A stretch of 64,000 nucleotides of DNA, taken from NCBI GenBank assembly GCA_008694505.1, contig VZDJ01000047.1, positions 195,927 through 259,926 on the forward strand. Reading direction: 5' to 3'. Numbering within the stretch: position 1 is the first letter of the stretch; every line of letters starts with the position of its first letter. Shown piece by piece: positions 37,401 to 50,725 of this stretch. The notes beneath the pieces are model-generated. The model had not been told where the DNA came from. It was given only the letters and a program-made list of their open reading frames with translations, and made no database searches. Both the position numbers and the translations under genes were made by a program. Source of the DNA: Cyanoderma ruficeps (Eukaryota; Chordata; Aves; Passeriformes; Timaliidae).

Positions 37401-40400
37401 CTTTGGAAACTGTTAAACATTTCCCTAATGTGCATATCTTACCAGGATTTTCCACCTCTTGTGTTTCCAGTTGGTATAATGGAATTTCTGAAGGAATGGT
37501 TCTGACTTCTATCCCATTGCTTTTTCTTGGTTTTTCCAGTTTCTAACACCTGCTTCAAGGGCCTTTTTGATATAATTCAGATTTTCTTATATTTTTGGGA
37601 GTGGGATATTTTCACAATACTTATTTTTTCAGGAAAGGTACTCAAATCAGAAACAAGGAGAAAAAAAAATCAGAATGTTTTTCACTTAATCTGCTGGAGA
37701 TTTAAGAATTTGGTGGAATCCTCCTTTCTCAGAGCTGGTTGAGAGGTGCAGGCAGTACCTCAGGATATTTTACTATAAACAAAGACTTCTATTGCACCTC
37801 TGTAGTGTTCTTGTCTTCCTGCCACAGTAATAAACTCCACTCATTTTTTCACTCCATTGCTATTTAAATAGTCAATAGCAGCACCACTGAGTGTTCCCAA
37901 TAACAGACCAATGCAGCTGTCTGAGCTGTCATCCAACCTGGGAGCAACTTAGTTTTTATTATAGCTGTGAGTCTGATGAAACATTGTGGTAGAGTTAATC
38001 AGGAAAACAATCTGCTTTTGTCTATTTGCTGTTTGCTTGGCACGTAACTGCCATGGCCATGGGCTGGTTCTCAGCCATTTCGGCTGTATTTGGTGACAGC
38101 TGAATTGTTTTGCTGTTCAGCCTTGCTCCAGAGCAGTCTGTAGAGCACATGAGTTATGGCAAGGTGTTGTTTGAGCCCTCTGTGTTTCCTGGCACGGGCA
38201 GGCTCTGCACATACCTCGTCACTCCATTTGTTTGCCTTTTCTTCATTCACGCTTGGGTCAGAAAGATCTACTTAAGGTTAATGAGCCAATTGTTGTTGTA
38301 AAAAACACCAGTCACAATGACTGTTTTGCTGCTTCTTATTACGTACAGAAATTGACGCTGGAGATGGAGAAGTATTGTAGCATTCAGTATTGTTCTCTAT
38401 ACAAGCAGACAAAAAATTGCTTGCTGGAGATAATTACCCACTCATGTACAATTCAGAAGAACAAATGGGTCTTTCATTAAATTCCTGATTCAGTACACAC
38501 ATTTTCTTGTTCTTCATTCTTAAACGCAGCACATGGAATACGTTTTTTTAAGTTTTGACTCGAATTTAGAGTAAATTATACCAAGGTGAATTCTATTAAG
38601 TTCCTCAGGACTTCTTGATCTGTCCATTTAGTCATATGCAGGTAAAAATTTGAGTCTCTTAATGTAGCATTCATGCTGAGGCACAGGAAGAAAACAAACG
38701 TTGTGCTAGGAAATTACCCTTTTAAATTATGTACTTGTATAGTGAAATACCTGTTTTCCAGACTTTTCCAGTCTTTTATATTGCCTGTAACCACTAAATA
38801 TGCAATTAGTTTTTTACTTAAATTTTGAAATTACAACTTCATTGTTGCTTAGACTACAGGGGTGAAGAATCTTCTGAAAACATCCTCTCTTGGTTAGTAA
38901 GTCTCCCATCTCCCAAAGAAGAGCATTTTCAGCACAGTCCCCATCCTATCATCTGTGTCCACATTTAACCCCTGCTGAGATATGTTTGGTTGCCTACAGA
39001 GTCCACAGTAGACTTAAGTCTAACTATGCATGCATATCCAAAATTATTGCCTTTCAGCACACCTTCTCAGCTGCTTCATTTGTTCTCTTTTATGATCACC
39101 TGACAAAGTTTTCACTAGCATAGGTTCAGCTCTGCTATTTTTTAGTCTCCTCCAACCTTTCGTTGTCTGCCTTGCTGTCTGCAATAAGAGTTTACTAAGT
39201 ACAAAGCAGTTTTCATTTGCTTATAGCAAAATGATTTAAATGTGATAAAAATAAGGAGACTGACACTAATGAGAGGGATTTTTATAGCATTGAGAAAGCT
39301 GGGATTGCCACTTGTGATTGATCTGTGTAGAGCTTCACACCACACAGTTCTGCTTTCTTCAATCACCATTATTATACTAAAATGTTAGTGATACAGTCAG
39401 CAAGTCATATGCAGCTGCTGATTTCTCAAGTTAGCAAAGAATATGCAGGTAATTCCAAAAGACTACAATTTTGGAAGATTAATTTTTCACTGCTTGTTGA
39501 GAAAAAAAAGAGAAACCACTCAGAGATGCAGAAATAGGCCAATTTTGTAACAGCTGCAGATGTTCATTACAATTTGTATCATGAGAATTTTGTTCAAACT
39601 CTGTTCGTATCACAGCTAAAAGACTGTTATGAAAGTGTTATAAGAATTATTCTATTTTCTGTTCTCTTTTAATCTTTGTAGCAGTAATGAGTCATCACAG
39701 AATTTCAGACTTGAGTACATTGCCAGTTTCAGAAGCACATCAAAATACTTAACAAAAAGAGAAACTATGCATGTTCAATCCCTTTTCATGAAAAAACTTG
39801 AGAGATTGTTGATCTGATGATGATAACTTGTGTTTCTAGGGCTCTTCCTGATGCCACATCTTCTAATCATAGCTATGAGGTAGATTGCTGCAGAATCCCA
39901 GACAGAAGATGTGTGAAATATCATTAGGAGTTTTTAATGTGTATAATAAGTCATATCATCCATCAAATGTACGCTTGTTAAAGTATCATGATGGATAATT
40001 TACTACCTTATTCATGGTAACTGAAATCACCTACAGCTTCAACAACATTGTTCTGTTTCCAGCCTGTAAGGGGCAAAATCACACAGATAATCAACAGTGC
40101 ACACCTTTGCTGGGCACAGAGCACCTGGTGATGTGTCAGGAGTCCATATAAATCCCAGATCCTGGAAGGACCAAGCTATCCATTGGAAAAAGCTTGGCCA
40201 GTCTTATTCCAAGTTTACAAATGAATTCCTGATGTAGCTGATCAGGAAGTGTGCCAGATAAAGTTGGCCCTAACTGGACAAATCACATCTGCTCACCAGT
40301 GCAGGGAAGCAGTTGGCAGGACAGGGAGTCCATTTCCCTACCAATGAGGATTTATTTTTATTCTTGCTGAATTATGTTGACCTCCCAGTAGTGATGTTCA

Positions 40401-43400
40401 ATGTGGGCAATTGTATTTGTCTCCTGAAGGATGGGCTAATGGAAAACATTCCTATGATAAATACGTTCAGTCCAATTTGCCATTTACAGATGATACGGTG
40501 ACCTGTCAACTTGCAAAAGAAGCGTAAAATGATGCCTCACTCAAAGCAGCAGTGGGTAAACTCATTTTCCACAGGCTTAGGTGGTAACTCAAAATGCAAG
40601 GCAAGGTGAGCTACCATCAATAGCTTCCAGGGATTTGTATCTCTTATTTCTACTGTTTCTCTTGTTTTATACTTTGCATAGCCCAAAATCAGTTATTTAA
40701 CTTCATAAATCACTTTATACACTGTATCAAATCTAAAAGATCACACAAATTTTTCAGTTTTGTAATGTACTAATTTTATCCTTAATTTTAATCCTTAATT
40801 TAGCTGGACAAGAGGTTCTTTGAGGTGTTTTGACATTAACTTTCTTTTATTTTAAATGTACGCAAATGAAGTTTAGTCATTCTCATTTGAGAATCCTCTC
40901 TCTCTGAATTTGGGTGTCATGAAAAATCACTTTTCTTGGAATTTTTAATGTCCATGTTTAAATGGGGAATGCATAACAGGAATTGCAGAACAGCAATCCA
41001 CTGGATTGTTTCAGAACTGCATTTACCCTGCTCATCAGTTCCATCACATAATCACTTTCACACTTCCCTGAGTAGCTACTCAGGGAAGGCAAAATTAAAG
41101 GCAAAAATCCACGTTCCATCACTGCTAATAAGAATTGTCATCATTCTCATTTTCATTTCAAAAACTCATCTGAAGAATGGAGCCTGATGTCGCCAGGCTT
41201 GGTACAGATACACAAGCAGACATAGACCTTACTTCATCATGCAGATGATTGTTACTCACACTGAAAAATCATTAACTTATCTCCAAAGGACAGTATTTCA
41301 CAGCATAAATGAGGCTGTAAGAGGATTCGCTCATCTGTCCTTTAAAATAAATTTTAAAAAAAGGGGAACCCAAACGATCCTGTATCACAGTATCAGGGCT
41401 GATTATTTCAGGGTAGTGTAGGTTAATGCATGAAGAGAACTGCAGCTTTCATGTTGTAAGTTTAAGTGTTAATGGACACATTTATTTCATTGATAACAGA
41501 ATGAAATCCAGTCCCATACAAAATATAAGGCAGAATTTTCTATCCATATTAAAATGAATTTCAGGCCCTTGCTCACAGTTACTGTGGAGTATTTAAAGGA
41601 AGAGGAGATGTTTTATTCAGTGCTGGCACAGCTTATCAACAGCATGTGTCTGCACTAGCAAGGGGAGCCTGCTGTACTCCATCAAAGGCTGGGGCAGTCT
41701 ATAAAAACATTCAAGGAACTGGGAGAAGCAGCAGACTCTGTTCCAGCTAAGAGAGACAGCAGCTGTGTGCCAGGATGTCATACTTCCTGCTGTAACAAGT
41801 AACAATAGTGAGCATAAATTAAGGAGGTGGAATGGGAAGTGATGGAGAAAGAGTAACTGAACAATTTAGTGACAGTAATTTGCAAATTGTTTAACTGGTT
41901 GGCATATCCCAGAGCCAGCAGGGCTGGATCCAAACTTGAATATCCCTTCCTGAGCATTGCCGTAGCTCTGCTGTTAGTTTGGATGGGGAATCTGACAGAC
42001 AAATAGTCCTGGGAAGCTGAGCCTGTAAAAAAATGGACACAAAGATGCCTCATGCAGACAGTGCTGTGTTCAGGAACAGTGAATTGTTTGTGGATGGCCC
42101 TCCATTCACTTGACCCATGGCTGAGAACAGAGAATCATTTCACACAGGTCAGCTGAGAGCCAGCAGATAGAGGTGACCTTCAGGTACTCAATTTGGTTTG
42201 TCCCTCCGGGTTGGAACTGAACAGCCTCACATCATGCTGCCAGTTCTCTGACTCACACAGCTCTCTGTTGGCCTTTTTTCTTTTTTCTTCTTTTTGTTTG
42301 CAAACCTTGTGCTTTGGTTCTGTAAAATCTGTGCAATGACAAGGGAAAAAATTCTGCTTCAAGCTCAATTTGTGTTTTTAGACATATACACAGCAAAGTT
42401 CAGAAGGGGAACAGTTGTTCCCTAAAGTATCTGTACCTTCCAACCAGAAGTGAGGCCCCCAAGGAACAATAGTCTTAAAAAGCAGGCAGTGATGCTGAGA
42501 AAGAAACATAGCCATGGGATGTCACCACAGAGATTTACAGATCTCCCAGCAGGATCACCCTCCCAGGGTACTCTGGAGCTTCTATTTAAAGTTACCCTGC
42601 CACCTAGAAGAAAACAGGGCAAGCAGCAGCTGTCCACTGTGGAGAGAAATTGCCTTTCCATATGCGTGGGGATTTCTTTCTTCCTGAACTTGCAAAGAAT
42701 GATGTATAAAATAAATAATTCTCTCATTGTGTGGGGGAAGCAAGAAGACCTCTCACTCAAGACCCAGGTATGGGTACTCAAGCTAATTTCCACGGCCTCC
42801 TGTAAAATGCCATCGGGCTTGGGGTTTCACTCCCAAAGGATCTGTGTTCTCAAGGGTCAGCATTTGTTTGCAGAGTCATTTCAGGTTTGTCAGGTGACAT
42901 TTCAGTTCCTTTAATTTCCACCCCTCTTCTTCAGAGCATTTTTATTGCTGCCTTTGCAGTATCAGACTCTACCAGCCTCATAGAGAATATTTTGAAGTAT
43001 TTGGCCTCCCACAGTTGTACAAAATTCCCTAGCAAATCCTCTACTCTGTTAGAAGAAAGTATAATTGCACTATGTCTCTTTTTCTTTTCCAAAGCTGAGT
43101 AGGATTTACAATAATACAAGTAGAGCATCAAAGGAAATAAAACCTATTTGTCAGTTTTCAGCTAGCAAAAGAGAAGCACCCACCCACCTCATCCACGTGG
43201 GTGTTCTTGGCCTGTACCAACAAGGTACATGCTTTAAAATAAGATTGGAACAATAAAGCTTGGGAATCATTCAGCTGAAATCACCAGCCCGCATACACTT
43301 GGCAGATTAAAACTCCGGAAAATTTCAGGCTGACATTTAGAATGAAGTGAAATTGTTTAAACTAAATTTAAGAGTAACTTTTCTGTAGCCTCATCTCTTC

Positions 43401-44201
43401 ATCTCCCCAGCACAGAGCTGGCCGTGCTCGGCCTCTGCCCTGTCTGGCTGAGATGGTGCCAGGCTGAGGGGACAACAACCCTGCACATGCCCTGTGTGGT
43501 TCAGGAGGCTGCAGAGACACCTGGCAGAACCTTTGCAGAGGTCAGGTTGATTAACCTTTTAAAACCATAGCTGGAAGATACTTTGCTGTATCCTGTGCTG
43601 GAAAAGCACCTCTGGTTGCTGGCTGACTAACCTCCTTGTTGACCCCCAGCTTGTGTCAACCTTGAAGGTGTGTCAATCCCTAGTTTAACATAATGCTGCT
43701 GCACTGAAAACTGCAGAGTTATGCTGTGCTTAGTACAAAGTGTGGCTAAGGCTCAGGAAGCAATTATTTAATCTTTGCTAGATTGTCTCTTCAGGTTTTT
43801 GGAATAGATGTATCAAGCAAATTATTGGTTTTAGCTTGATGTTGAAAAGCAGCCATAAATGCCAAGAGCCTGTTTTCCATGATTCCACAGTACTTGGTGC
43901 AGTAGCAGCAAAATTTGCCCACCTCCAACTAAATTTTCTTTCCCTGTTGTATGGTAATACCAAAATTTATTGTTTCAATGACATATCCCCTTTGGAAAGG
44001 GTAGTAGAAGTTCATTTTCTCATCTGGGCAATTGGTTTTAATCCCCATCTTGAACTGTAGCTTCTGTGGCTGAAAGGAACTTGCCTAATTTCCTGACATA
44101 AGAGTATTTATTTTGGGGGGGGGTCGTGTTGGTATCCTCTCCTGTGGGTTTGATTAAGACCCTTAGTTTGCAGAATTACAAAGTTCATTGAAAAATGTCT
44201 T
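34463..44201. other. Non-coding DNA
   Basis: No recognisable gene. An exact 37-bp duplication at 36158-36231 is listed separately. Around 36560-36720 there is a dense set of homeodomain- and POU-like motifs, including a perfect octamer ATGCAAAT at 36645-36652, resembling a conserved non-coding element. A plus-strand frame of 154 codons at 42450-42914 has no supporting coding signature. The rest is ordinary AT-rich sequence. Confidence 0.6.
36158..36231. repeat. Exact 37-bp tandem duplication
   Basis: The unit starting GTGAAAGCCCTCTGTGGGTA and ending GGCACATGTCCT occurs at 36158-36194 and 36195-36231 without a single difference. Perfect identity suggests a recent duplication, or possibly an assembly artefact. 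Confidence 0.95.
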
Positions 44202-44312
44202 CATAGACCATAGAAATCATGAAGACAATGCTGGAAGAGACCTCTGGAGATTGTTTATTTCAAACTCTCTTCAAAGCAAGGTTAATTTCAAAGTCAGATT
44301 AGGTTATCAGTG
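44202..44312 (-). mobile_element. CR1 LINE fragment, degraded 3' end
   Basis: The plus strand contains CATAGAAATCATGAAGACAA, then GGAAGAGACCTCTGGAGAT, TTCAAAGCAAGGTTAATTTC and AAAGTCAGATTAGGTTATCAG. This is the reverse complement order of the avian CR1 3' region, with the familiar AGACCTCTGGAG and AGATTAGGTT blocks. The LINE lies on the minus strand. Only about 110 bases remain and no coding part is present. Confidence 0.75.
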
Positions 44313-44455
44313 GGAACAAATCTGGAGTTCAGCTTACAAAGAATAGCCTTACCAATATGTGGAGAATATTAGGATCTAGCTTCTTGCCCATTTTGCAGTA
44401 TGCTACAGGCACCCACTGAAGCTGAAGTGGCCTGGATGGAACTAGCCCAGCTGCT

Positions 44456-44884
44456 TTATACAGCATTAGCTTCCACATAAGGATTCTGTACCACCGAGTG
44501 TTTTCCCTTTGGTGGCAGGCAGAACTGAGAGATGGGGTGGGAGGTGAACACCACCTGGCATTTCAGAGCACAGTCATCACAGGAATGGTAAAACCTACTC
44601 AGAGGATGCCGTGGCATTAGCATCCTCCTCCCAGACACAAACAGAATTTCCAGGAGCTGAAAGCAGCTCTCAGCCTGCTCCTGACTGAGCGTACTGCAGT
44701 GACATTTGGGCTGCTCACGTCCTCGGATGCCGGGCAGCTGGAGCACCACGGACTCGCCCTGCCCCGGGGCACAGCCCGGCTCACTGCAGAAACCTTTTGT
44801 CCTGTGTGAGGCACAGGTGGCCTTGCTGTCCTGGTAGATGCTCACCACGTGCTCTAGCAGGGCAGCTGACCTCCCGGGCTCCAT
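44456..44884 (-). CDS. Uncharacterised 142-codon reading frame
   Basis: The minus-strand frame starts ATGGAGCCCGGG at 44884 and ends TAA at 44456. It encodes 142 residues beginning MEPGRSAALLEHVVSIYQDS. The protein is rich in cysteine and histidine, has no obvious signal peptide or membrane segment, and matches no family I recognise. Support for coding: the 5' half (about 44640-44884) is clearly GC-richer and CpG-richer than its surroundings, codon third positions are GC-biased there, and a pyrimidine-rich acceptor-like CCTCCTTTTTCTAAAG lies just upstream of the ATG on the minus strand. Against it: frames of up to 160 codons occur by chance elsewhere in the window, the 3' half looks less coding-like, and no strong donor is obvious. 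It could be an exon, a retrocopy remnant, or chance in a GC patch. Confidence 0.25.
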   Translation of the reverse strand: MEPGRSAALLEHVVSIYQDSKATCASHRTKGFCSEPGCAPGQGESVVLQLPGIRGREQPKCHCSTLSQEQAESCFQLLEILFVSGRRMLMPRHPLSRFYHSCDDCALKCQVVFTSHPISQFCLPPKGKHSVVQNPYVEANAV

Positions 44885-47800
44885 AGCTGTGGTAGCTTGC
44901 CTTTAGAAAAAGGAGGCTTTTAGTTATCCAAATGAATCATTCCTGTGTCTCATCCATATTGGTTGTTTAACAATAAGTCACATGTCACTTCTCTTCACCT
45001 CATGGACAATATTGACTTGATTCCACTAAATAGAATGAAGTGAGCCCTCAGATATTAATTGTAATGTGCTGGAGCTTATTTTTAGAAGCTTAGAGTACTT
45101 AATGCAGGAGAGCTCTGTTGTTCTAGCAACTGCATGTGTACCTATCCTCAAGAGCAAATCATTGTAGTCAAACCTCATCAACTATCAATAATTCATCTTA
45201 TTTTCCATGATGATGCTATACATAAAATAGTACTTATCTACTTTTGGAAATATTACTATATAATCATTCAGTCCTTGTTCTTAGTAGGCAGAATTTTACT
45301 GAATACCTGTAATTCCAGGCAACTTTGCAGCTCAGAGAAAATGTCAGATAAATAAGGGCATAGCTCACACTCCACTAAACCTGTGGAAAGACTCCTATTG
45401 ACATCAGTAGGAATTCTAAGAGAGTTAGAATATTTCATCCCCTTTTACCCCCTTTTTCCTTGTACTCTTATCTGTAATCTCCTCTATTAAGTACAGTTCA
45501 TCTTGTACATGATAATAAATCCCTGTATAAGGGTGAGAAGAATCTGTTAATGGATAGAAACAAATTGATGACAGAAGCCCATTATGGTTTCATAGGATTA
45601 TGTGGCAAAAAAAACTATAGACACTCCCAGAAATGAGAATTTTGCAAGGAGAATTCCTTCCACTTTAAGCCAGAATACTAAACCAGAATACTGTGTTCGT
45701 TAAAGATATGAGAAACTTTAGGAAACCTCCTGGGCATTGCCTCACTGGGGACTGTATCACGTACAAGTTAAGTGAATTTGTTTCTTGAAAAGCTAGCCAA
45801 GGTTTTTTTGGTTTTTTCCCCTCTGCTTTCTTTAATATTACACAGGGAAGCATTCAGAAGATCTTTAGAAGCTTTGTTCAAATGAGATATAAGCAAGCAT
45901 CAAACTAGGTATGAGCTGGAATGCATGCCTGAAATATATATGATATTCATTTGAAAGTGTATTGCAATTTTAAGACATCTGCAAATCTAGAGCTGCCTCT
46001 TTCCTAGCAGACTGTGAACAGAAAAAGCAGAAAACCTTCAACATGTCTTAACTTTATAAACAGGAATTTGGTGCTTTTCTCCAATTATCTCTGTTTTCTT
46101 TTCTTTTATTTTTCTCTCTAACCATCTGCAGCCTCAGTGAGATCTTTGCCTTCCAAAGCCTGGTAAATTCACATTTGATACAGAAGTACATAGGCTGAGC
46201 ACCAAAGCTGCAGCAGGTCTTTGCTTGGCTTTCCCTGGCAGTAAAGCCACACTAAGTAATTCTCGTTCTGTCCTATCCCCTTTTCCATTCTGTTTCTTGC
46301 TTTTCCACCTCCTCTGGGTTACTGTCCCATCAGATGTGGTGATTCATCTGTTTGTAGGGCATTGGCTGTAGGATTTGAAAAGGTCAAACACTTCCAGCAC
46401 TGGCCCTCACAACCAGCAAAGCCCTGATGTTGTGACACTGACTAGAGCGCAGGGCCAAGGACAATTAACAGCTAAGTTATGTGTGACCTTGCGGACTGCA
46501 GGCTGTGCTGCAGGACCCACTGAAGGATAAAGAGGAGTGGGTTTACCCCATTTTTTTATGTCACCTTCACTGCTTAGTCCTGGTTAAGGGCAGATGCACC
46601 TTCCCGTGGGTAGCTCACATGCTCCAAATCAAAACTGGGGATGAGCTGTTCATCTGCCATATCCTAACTCCTGTTTAAATCAGTGTAAACCCTGATAAGG
46701 ATCCACCACCGCATTTTTTAACTTAAATTATTTTTGTCTTTTAAATTGAGTTTTTTGTATCCTATTTAAAATCCTCCACGCGCTTTCTCCAGTTCTCCAT
46801 ACAGTACAGACTTATCTGCTGCACACACTCTGCAGTGATTGAAAATGCTGTGCTTTTCACTCCCAGTGCAGCCAAGTCAAGCTGATAAACATGCTTCCCC
46901 TCTCCCGTGTGTCAGTTTGCAGTGTGCTGAACTTACATTTTCATTAACTTGACTTTAACAAAACTTTTCTCAATTCTCCAGGGATAACTACTCCCCAGTG
47001 TAACTGCTCAGAGCTCCACTGAAGTCAGACAACTTATGACAATTGCTGCCAGCTGAGGTCTGGCCTGAGAGCACTGGGTTGTGTCTGACACGTCAATTCC
47101 TCACGAAGGAAGATTCATTCTAGGCTGCTGTCCTTTCACTGGGCAGCTTTCTGCATAAGGATTGCGTGGTTTCACCAATGTGTTTTTCAGCAGAAGTATC
47201 TGCAGCCATTTCTGCAGAAAGTTCTTTGAAAGCAGTTTTCATTGAAAGAGAAAACGGGAAAGACAAGCTCATTGTTTTGAAATGTAATTTTGCTGCTGAA
47301 TTATTTATTGCCCCTTCTGCTTCTGTTGCCTCAGGTGTTCTCTCAAGTGAAATGCCCTTAAAGCTGATCACATCAGTGCCACTCTGTCTCTTCCCTCTCT
47401 CTTTTCCATAGTACTACATTTCCTTTTTTTCTTACATGTGCTAAGAGGGCTATGGCATATCAATTGCAGAGCCTACAGCTTTACAGAGTTACCATGCTAG
47501 ACAGCTTTGAATTTCAGGAATGCATCAGAGGTTTTCTCCTTCTCTTTTGTCCTTTTGCAGCACAGAATACCGGCAAAGATTCTGTGGTCGTTTCTTCCTT
47601 TTACTTACACTACACTTTCTGATTATCAGATAAATTTATAATCTCATTACTCCCCCACCCCTATCTCTTTCAGTTTGGTAAATGTGATGTTGTTTGACCC
47701 ATGATTTATCAGTATGCTTGCATATTATGTTTAAAAGTCAAGTTCAGAAATCACCACTGTACTTAATACTAAATGTTTAACTCATGTTCTTGGCAATAAG

Positions 47801-50316
47801 ACAAAATCCTGACCATAAATTTAAAAACGGCCTTCAAAATCAGAGACCATTATCTACAAATCGGTTTATTCTCAGTTCAGCCATCTATAATTACTGTACA
47901 ATATCAAGCATCTGTCTATCCTATTTATATTGCCAAGATTAAATTATAACCATGGTTTTATTCGCTTTATTTCTATATTGAGAACTAGCATAATCCACAT
48001 TATTTGCAAAAGTAATCACTCTCAGCCATTTAATGGTATTAGCTTTCCATTTTCACTGAGGCTTCAAAATCTCTTTCCACATTAAATTTATTAACAATTC
48101 TCAAATAAAAATATTTTCTAGGTATAATTATCTGATGTTCTTTATAAATGTAGCAGCAAGAGCAGTACTACTTGATTAACATCAGTAGCATTAAGGTAGA
48201 TTTATATACTGAAAAAGAAGGAAATAAGGCTTCTGATGCAAATCTCCTCAGCAGGATCCTACTGAACAGTGAGGGTTGCAGTGCCCAGCTCAGCCAGTAA
48301 CTGGAAACACATTCTCTGCATGTTGGCTCAGACTGTACACCCAGGCATATATTCCTTATCTGAATAATTCCATTGCCATCAATGAGATAATTTATATAAA
48401 CTAAATTCACATATAGCAGCATGTTTTCAGGCTCATGCTATATAAAATCACATAAGTGTGTCTGCAAAAATGAGAGGGAGTTCTGGATTTTGGTCATAGA
48501 TTAACACTGTTGCTTTTTCCAAAATCTCCTCTTCCACTCTAGCCATTTTCTTTTGATTAATTTGACATTTGTTCCATGTCTTACATCCATTTTCCAATGT
48601 TTTTAATTTCTGAGGCTCAGCCTTGTCCCCCTCTGTCCCGTTAGTCCAAGCAGCAGCAAACTGGAAGTAAGTTCTTTGACATCATCTTCATTTTTCAATG
48701 ATGCAAAAAACACAAAAGTTGCCTGAACACTCCTGACCTGCCTTTCCCAGAAAAATCCGTTCTTGAGTACTGAGAATCTGGGTGACAGGTATCCCATAAA
48801 TTTTGCCCCTTGTAAGGCACCTTGCTGAGAGTGGCTGTGGTGGCAGAGCTGTTTGAGAACAAGGGATGTTTTTCCACTCTGTGTGTACAGAATGACACAA
48901 CACTCCCTACCAGCACCAGAACAAAATACCAGCAGGTGAAATATTTCTAATAAGTTGAAGGGGTTATTTTTTCCTTCAGTATTATCAGCTGCTTTCTACA
49001 TAGACCTCCTGTAGAACAGATCTTAAAGACTAGGAGTTTCCATGGTTGTGTCTTTTCCTTTGGTGATGAGAAATAAGGAATCAACAGCCATGATTCAAAA
49101 CAAAGATAAAAAATTGAAAATTCTACTTTTAGAGTTAGAACTAATTTTTGGTTTCATGCCCAGACTTAAAAAACAATTATTTTTAAAATAATATAGATAC
49201 GTTGGTTTTGCTCCTCTACTGACATTTGTGGGAACTTTTTTCAGCACAGAGTAGCTAATCTTAGACTGGAAAAACTAGAAGTAGATATGTAAAATTCAGG
49301 CTAACAATCTTAATAAATTGTTGGCAGTGTGGTTATTTAGTCTCCTCAGTTACAGCAGTCTCAGTACTGGAGACTAGTAATAGCGGCAGAATTTTACTGT
49401 GTTTTTATTAAGTTCAAGTCATTTTAACTGTGCTAGTACAAGAGTTTATGGTAAAGGTGAGGAAAATTTTGAAATATAGATATTACAGTAGAGAACAATG
49501 AAGAAGTAAAGATCAAATTCTGTGCTGAAATATACAGGCCTCTAAGATTTGGGAGGGGGAGAAAGGTTATTCAGCAGCTCATTTTCTTTGGTTAATTTTA
49601 GGTTGTCATTTTTTCAGGCATTAGAAGTGAGCAGATGGTACTGATATTTTGCCCACTTTTATCATCGCTAACTTTTTCATTTTGAATATTCATATAGCCT
49701 CATTGTCATGGAAATGCACACACAGGAAACTCTAAATCAGCCCAGCCATGTATGTGCTTTTGTAAACCTCTGTTTTCCTTATTTAGCTATGAAATGAGGC
49801 TGTTTATTCATTAATCTACATAATTTTAAAATTTAGTGTGTTAAGAAAACCTGGTGAGCAAGCGTTGGCCATATTGAATTAATTTTGGAGTACAAATACA
49901 GGGGAACAGGAGCTTTGGTAATGGATTTAGCAAAGGAAATAGAGTGGTCTCAGAAAATTCCATTAGACCATAAAACATTTACAAAGGTGCTTTTGGCTAT
50001 TCCTCAGAACCATTAAATATTTATGTAGGGTCAGCATTTCCCTTCAGTAAACTGATCACAGTGAGATCAATGATGACCTTTCCTCTGATCTAAGGATCCC
50101 TTGATGAAAGTTCCTCTGATCCCTTATCATATCACAGAATATTCCTAGGGATGTAAAATGGAGACAAGAACTATAAGGAAGATAAAGAAGGCAAACAATA
50201 GTAGCACATAACTTCGGAGAATCTGTTACTGAGAGTGCAGCTGTGTCTGGGGAGGAGCACCTGGTGGTGTGGGAGCTCTGCTGGGCAGAGACCAGAGCTG
50301 GCCCTGGGCAGGGAAA
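44885..50316. other. Non-coding DNA
   Basis: No recognisable gene or named repeat. A small direct repeat CCAGAATACT occurs around 45669-45692. Short overlapping frames on both strands at 47120-47411 have no coding signature. The remainder is ordinary AT-rich sequence. Confidence 0.65.
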
Positions 50317-50725
50317 CTCAGTGCCCAGAAAAGGCCTGAGGTGAGCAGAGAGCAAAAATGCACCAACTCAGTGCCCAGAAAAGGCCTGAGGTGAGCAAAG
50401 AGCAAAAATGCACCAACTCAGTGCCCAGAAACATCCTGAGGTGAACAGAGAGCAAAAATGCATCAACTCAGTGCCCAGAAAAGGCCTGAGGTGAGCAGAG
50501 AGCAGAACTGCACTAACTGAGTGCCCAGAAACATCCTGAGGTGTGCAGAGAGCAGAACTGCATCAACGCAGTGCCCAGAAAGGGCCTGAGGTGAGCAGTT
50601 CCAAGGCAGAACTGCACCGACTCAGTGCCCAGAAATGTCCTGAGGTGAGCAGAGAGCAGAACTGCACCAACTCAGTGCCCAGAAAGGGCCTGAGGTGAGC
50701 AGTTCCAAGGCAGAGCTGCACTCCT
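50317..50725. repeat. Minisatellite, 50-bp unit, about 8 copies
   Basis: CTCAGTGCCCAGAAA or close variants start units at 50317, 50367, 50417, 50467, 50517, 50567, 50621 and 50671. The period is 50 bp except for one 54-bp unit, where GCAGAGAGCAGAA is replaced by GCAGTTCCAAGGCAGAA; the last partial unit has the same change. Two core variants, AAGGCCTGAGG (or AGGGCCTGAGG) and ACATCCTGAGG, are mixed within the array. This suggests repeated unequal exchange. Confidence 0.95.

Noticed and set aside
42627..42663. Peptide LSTVERNCLSI in a 154-codon plus-strand frame, loosely like a retroelement RNase H motif
   Set aside because: Only about ten residues resemble the motif. Flanking residues and spacing do not fit, and no other retroelement domain is nearby.
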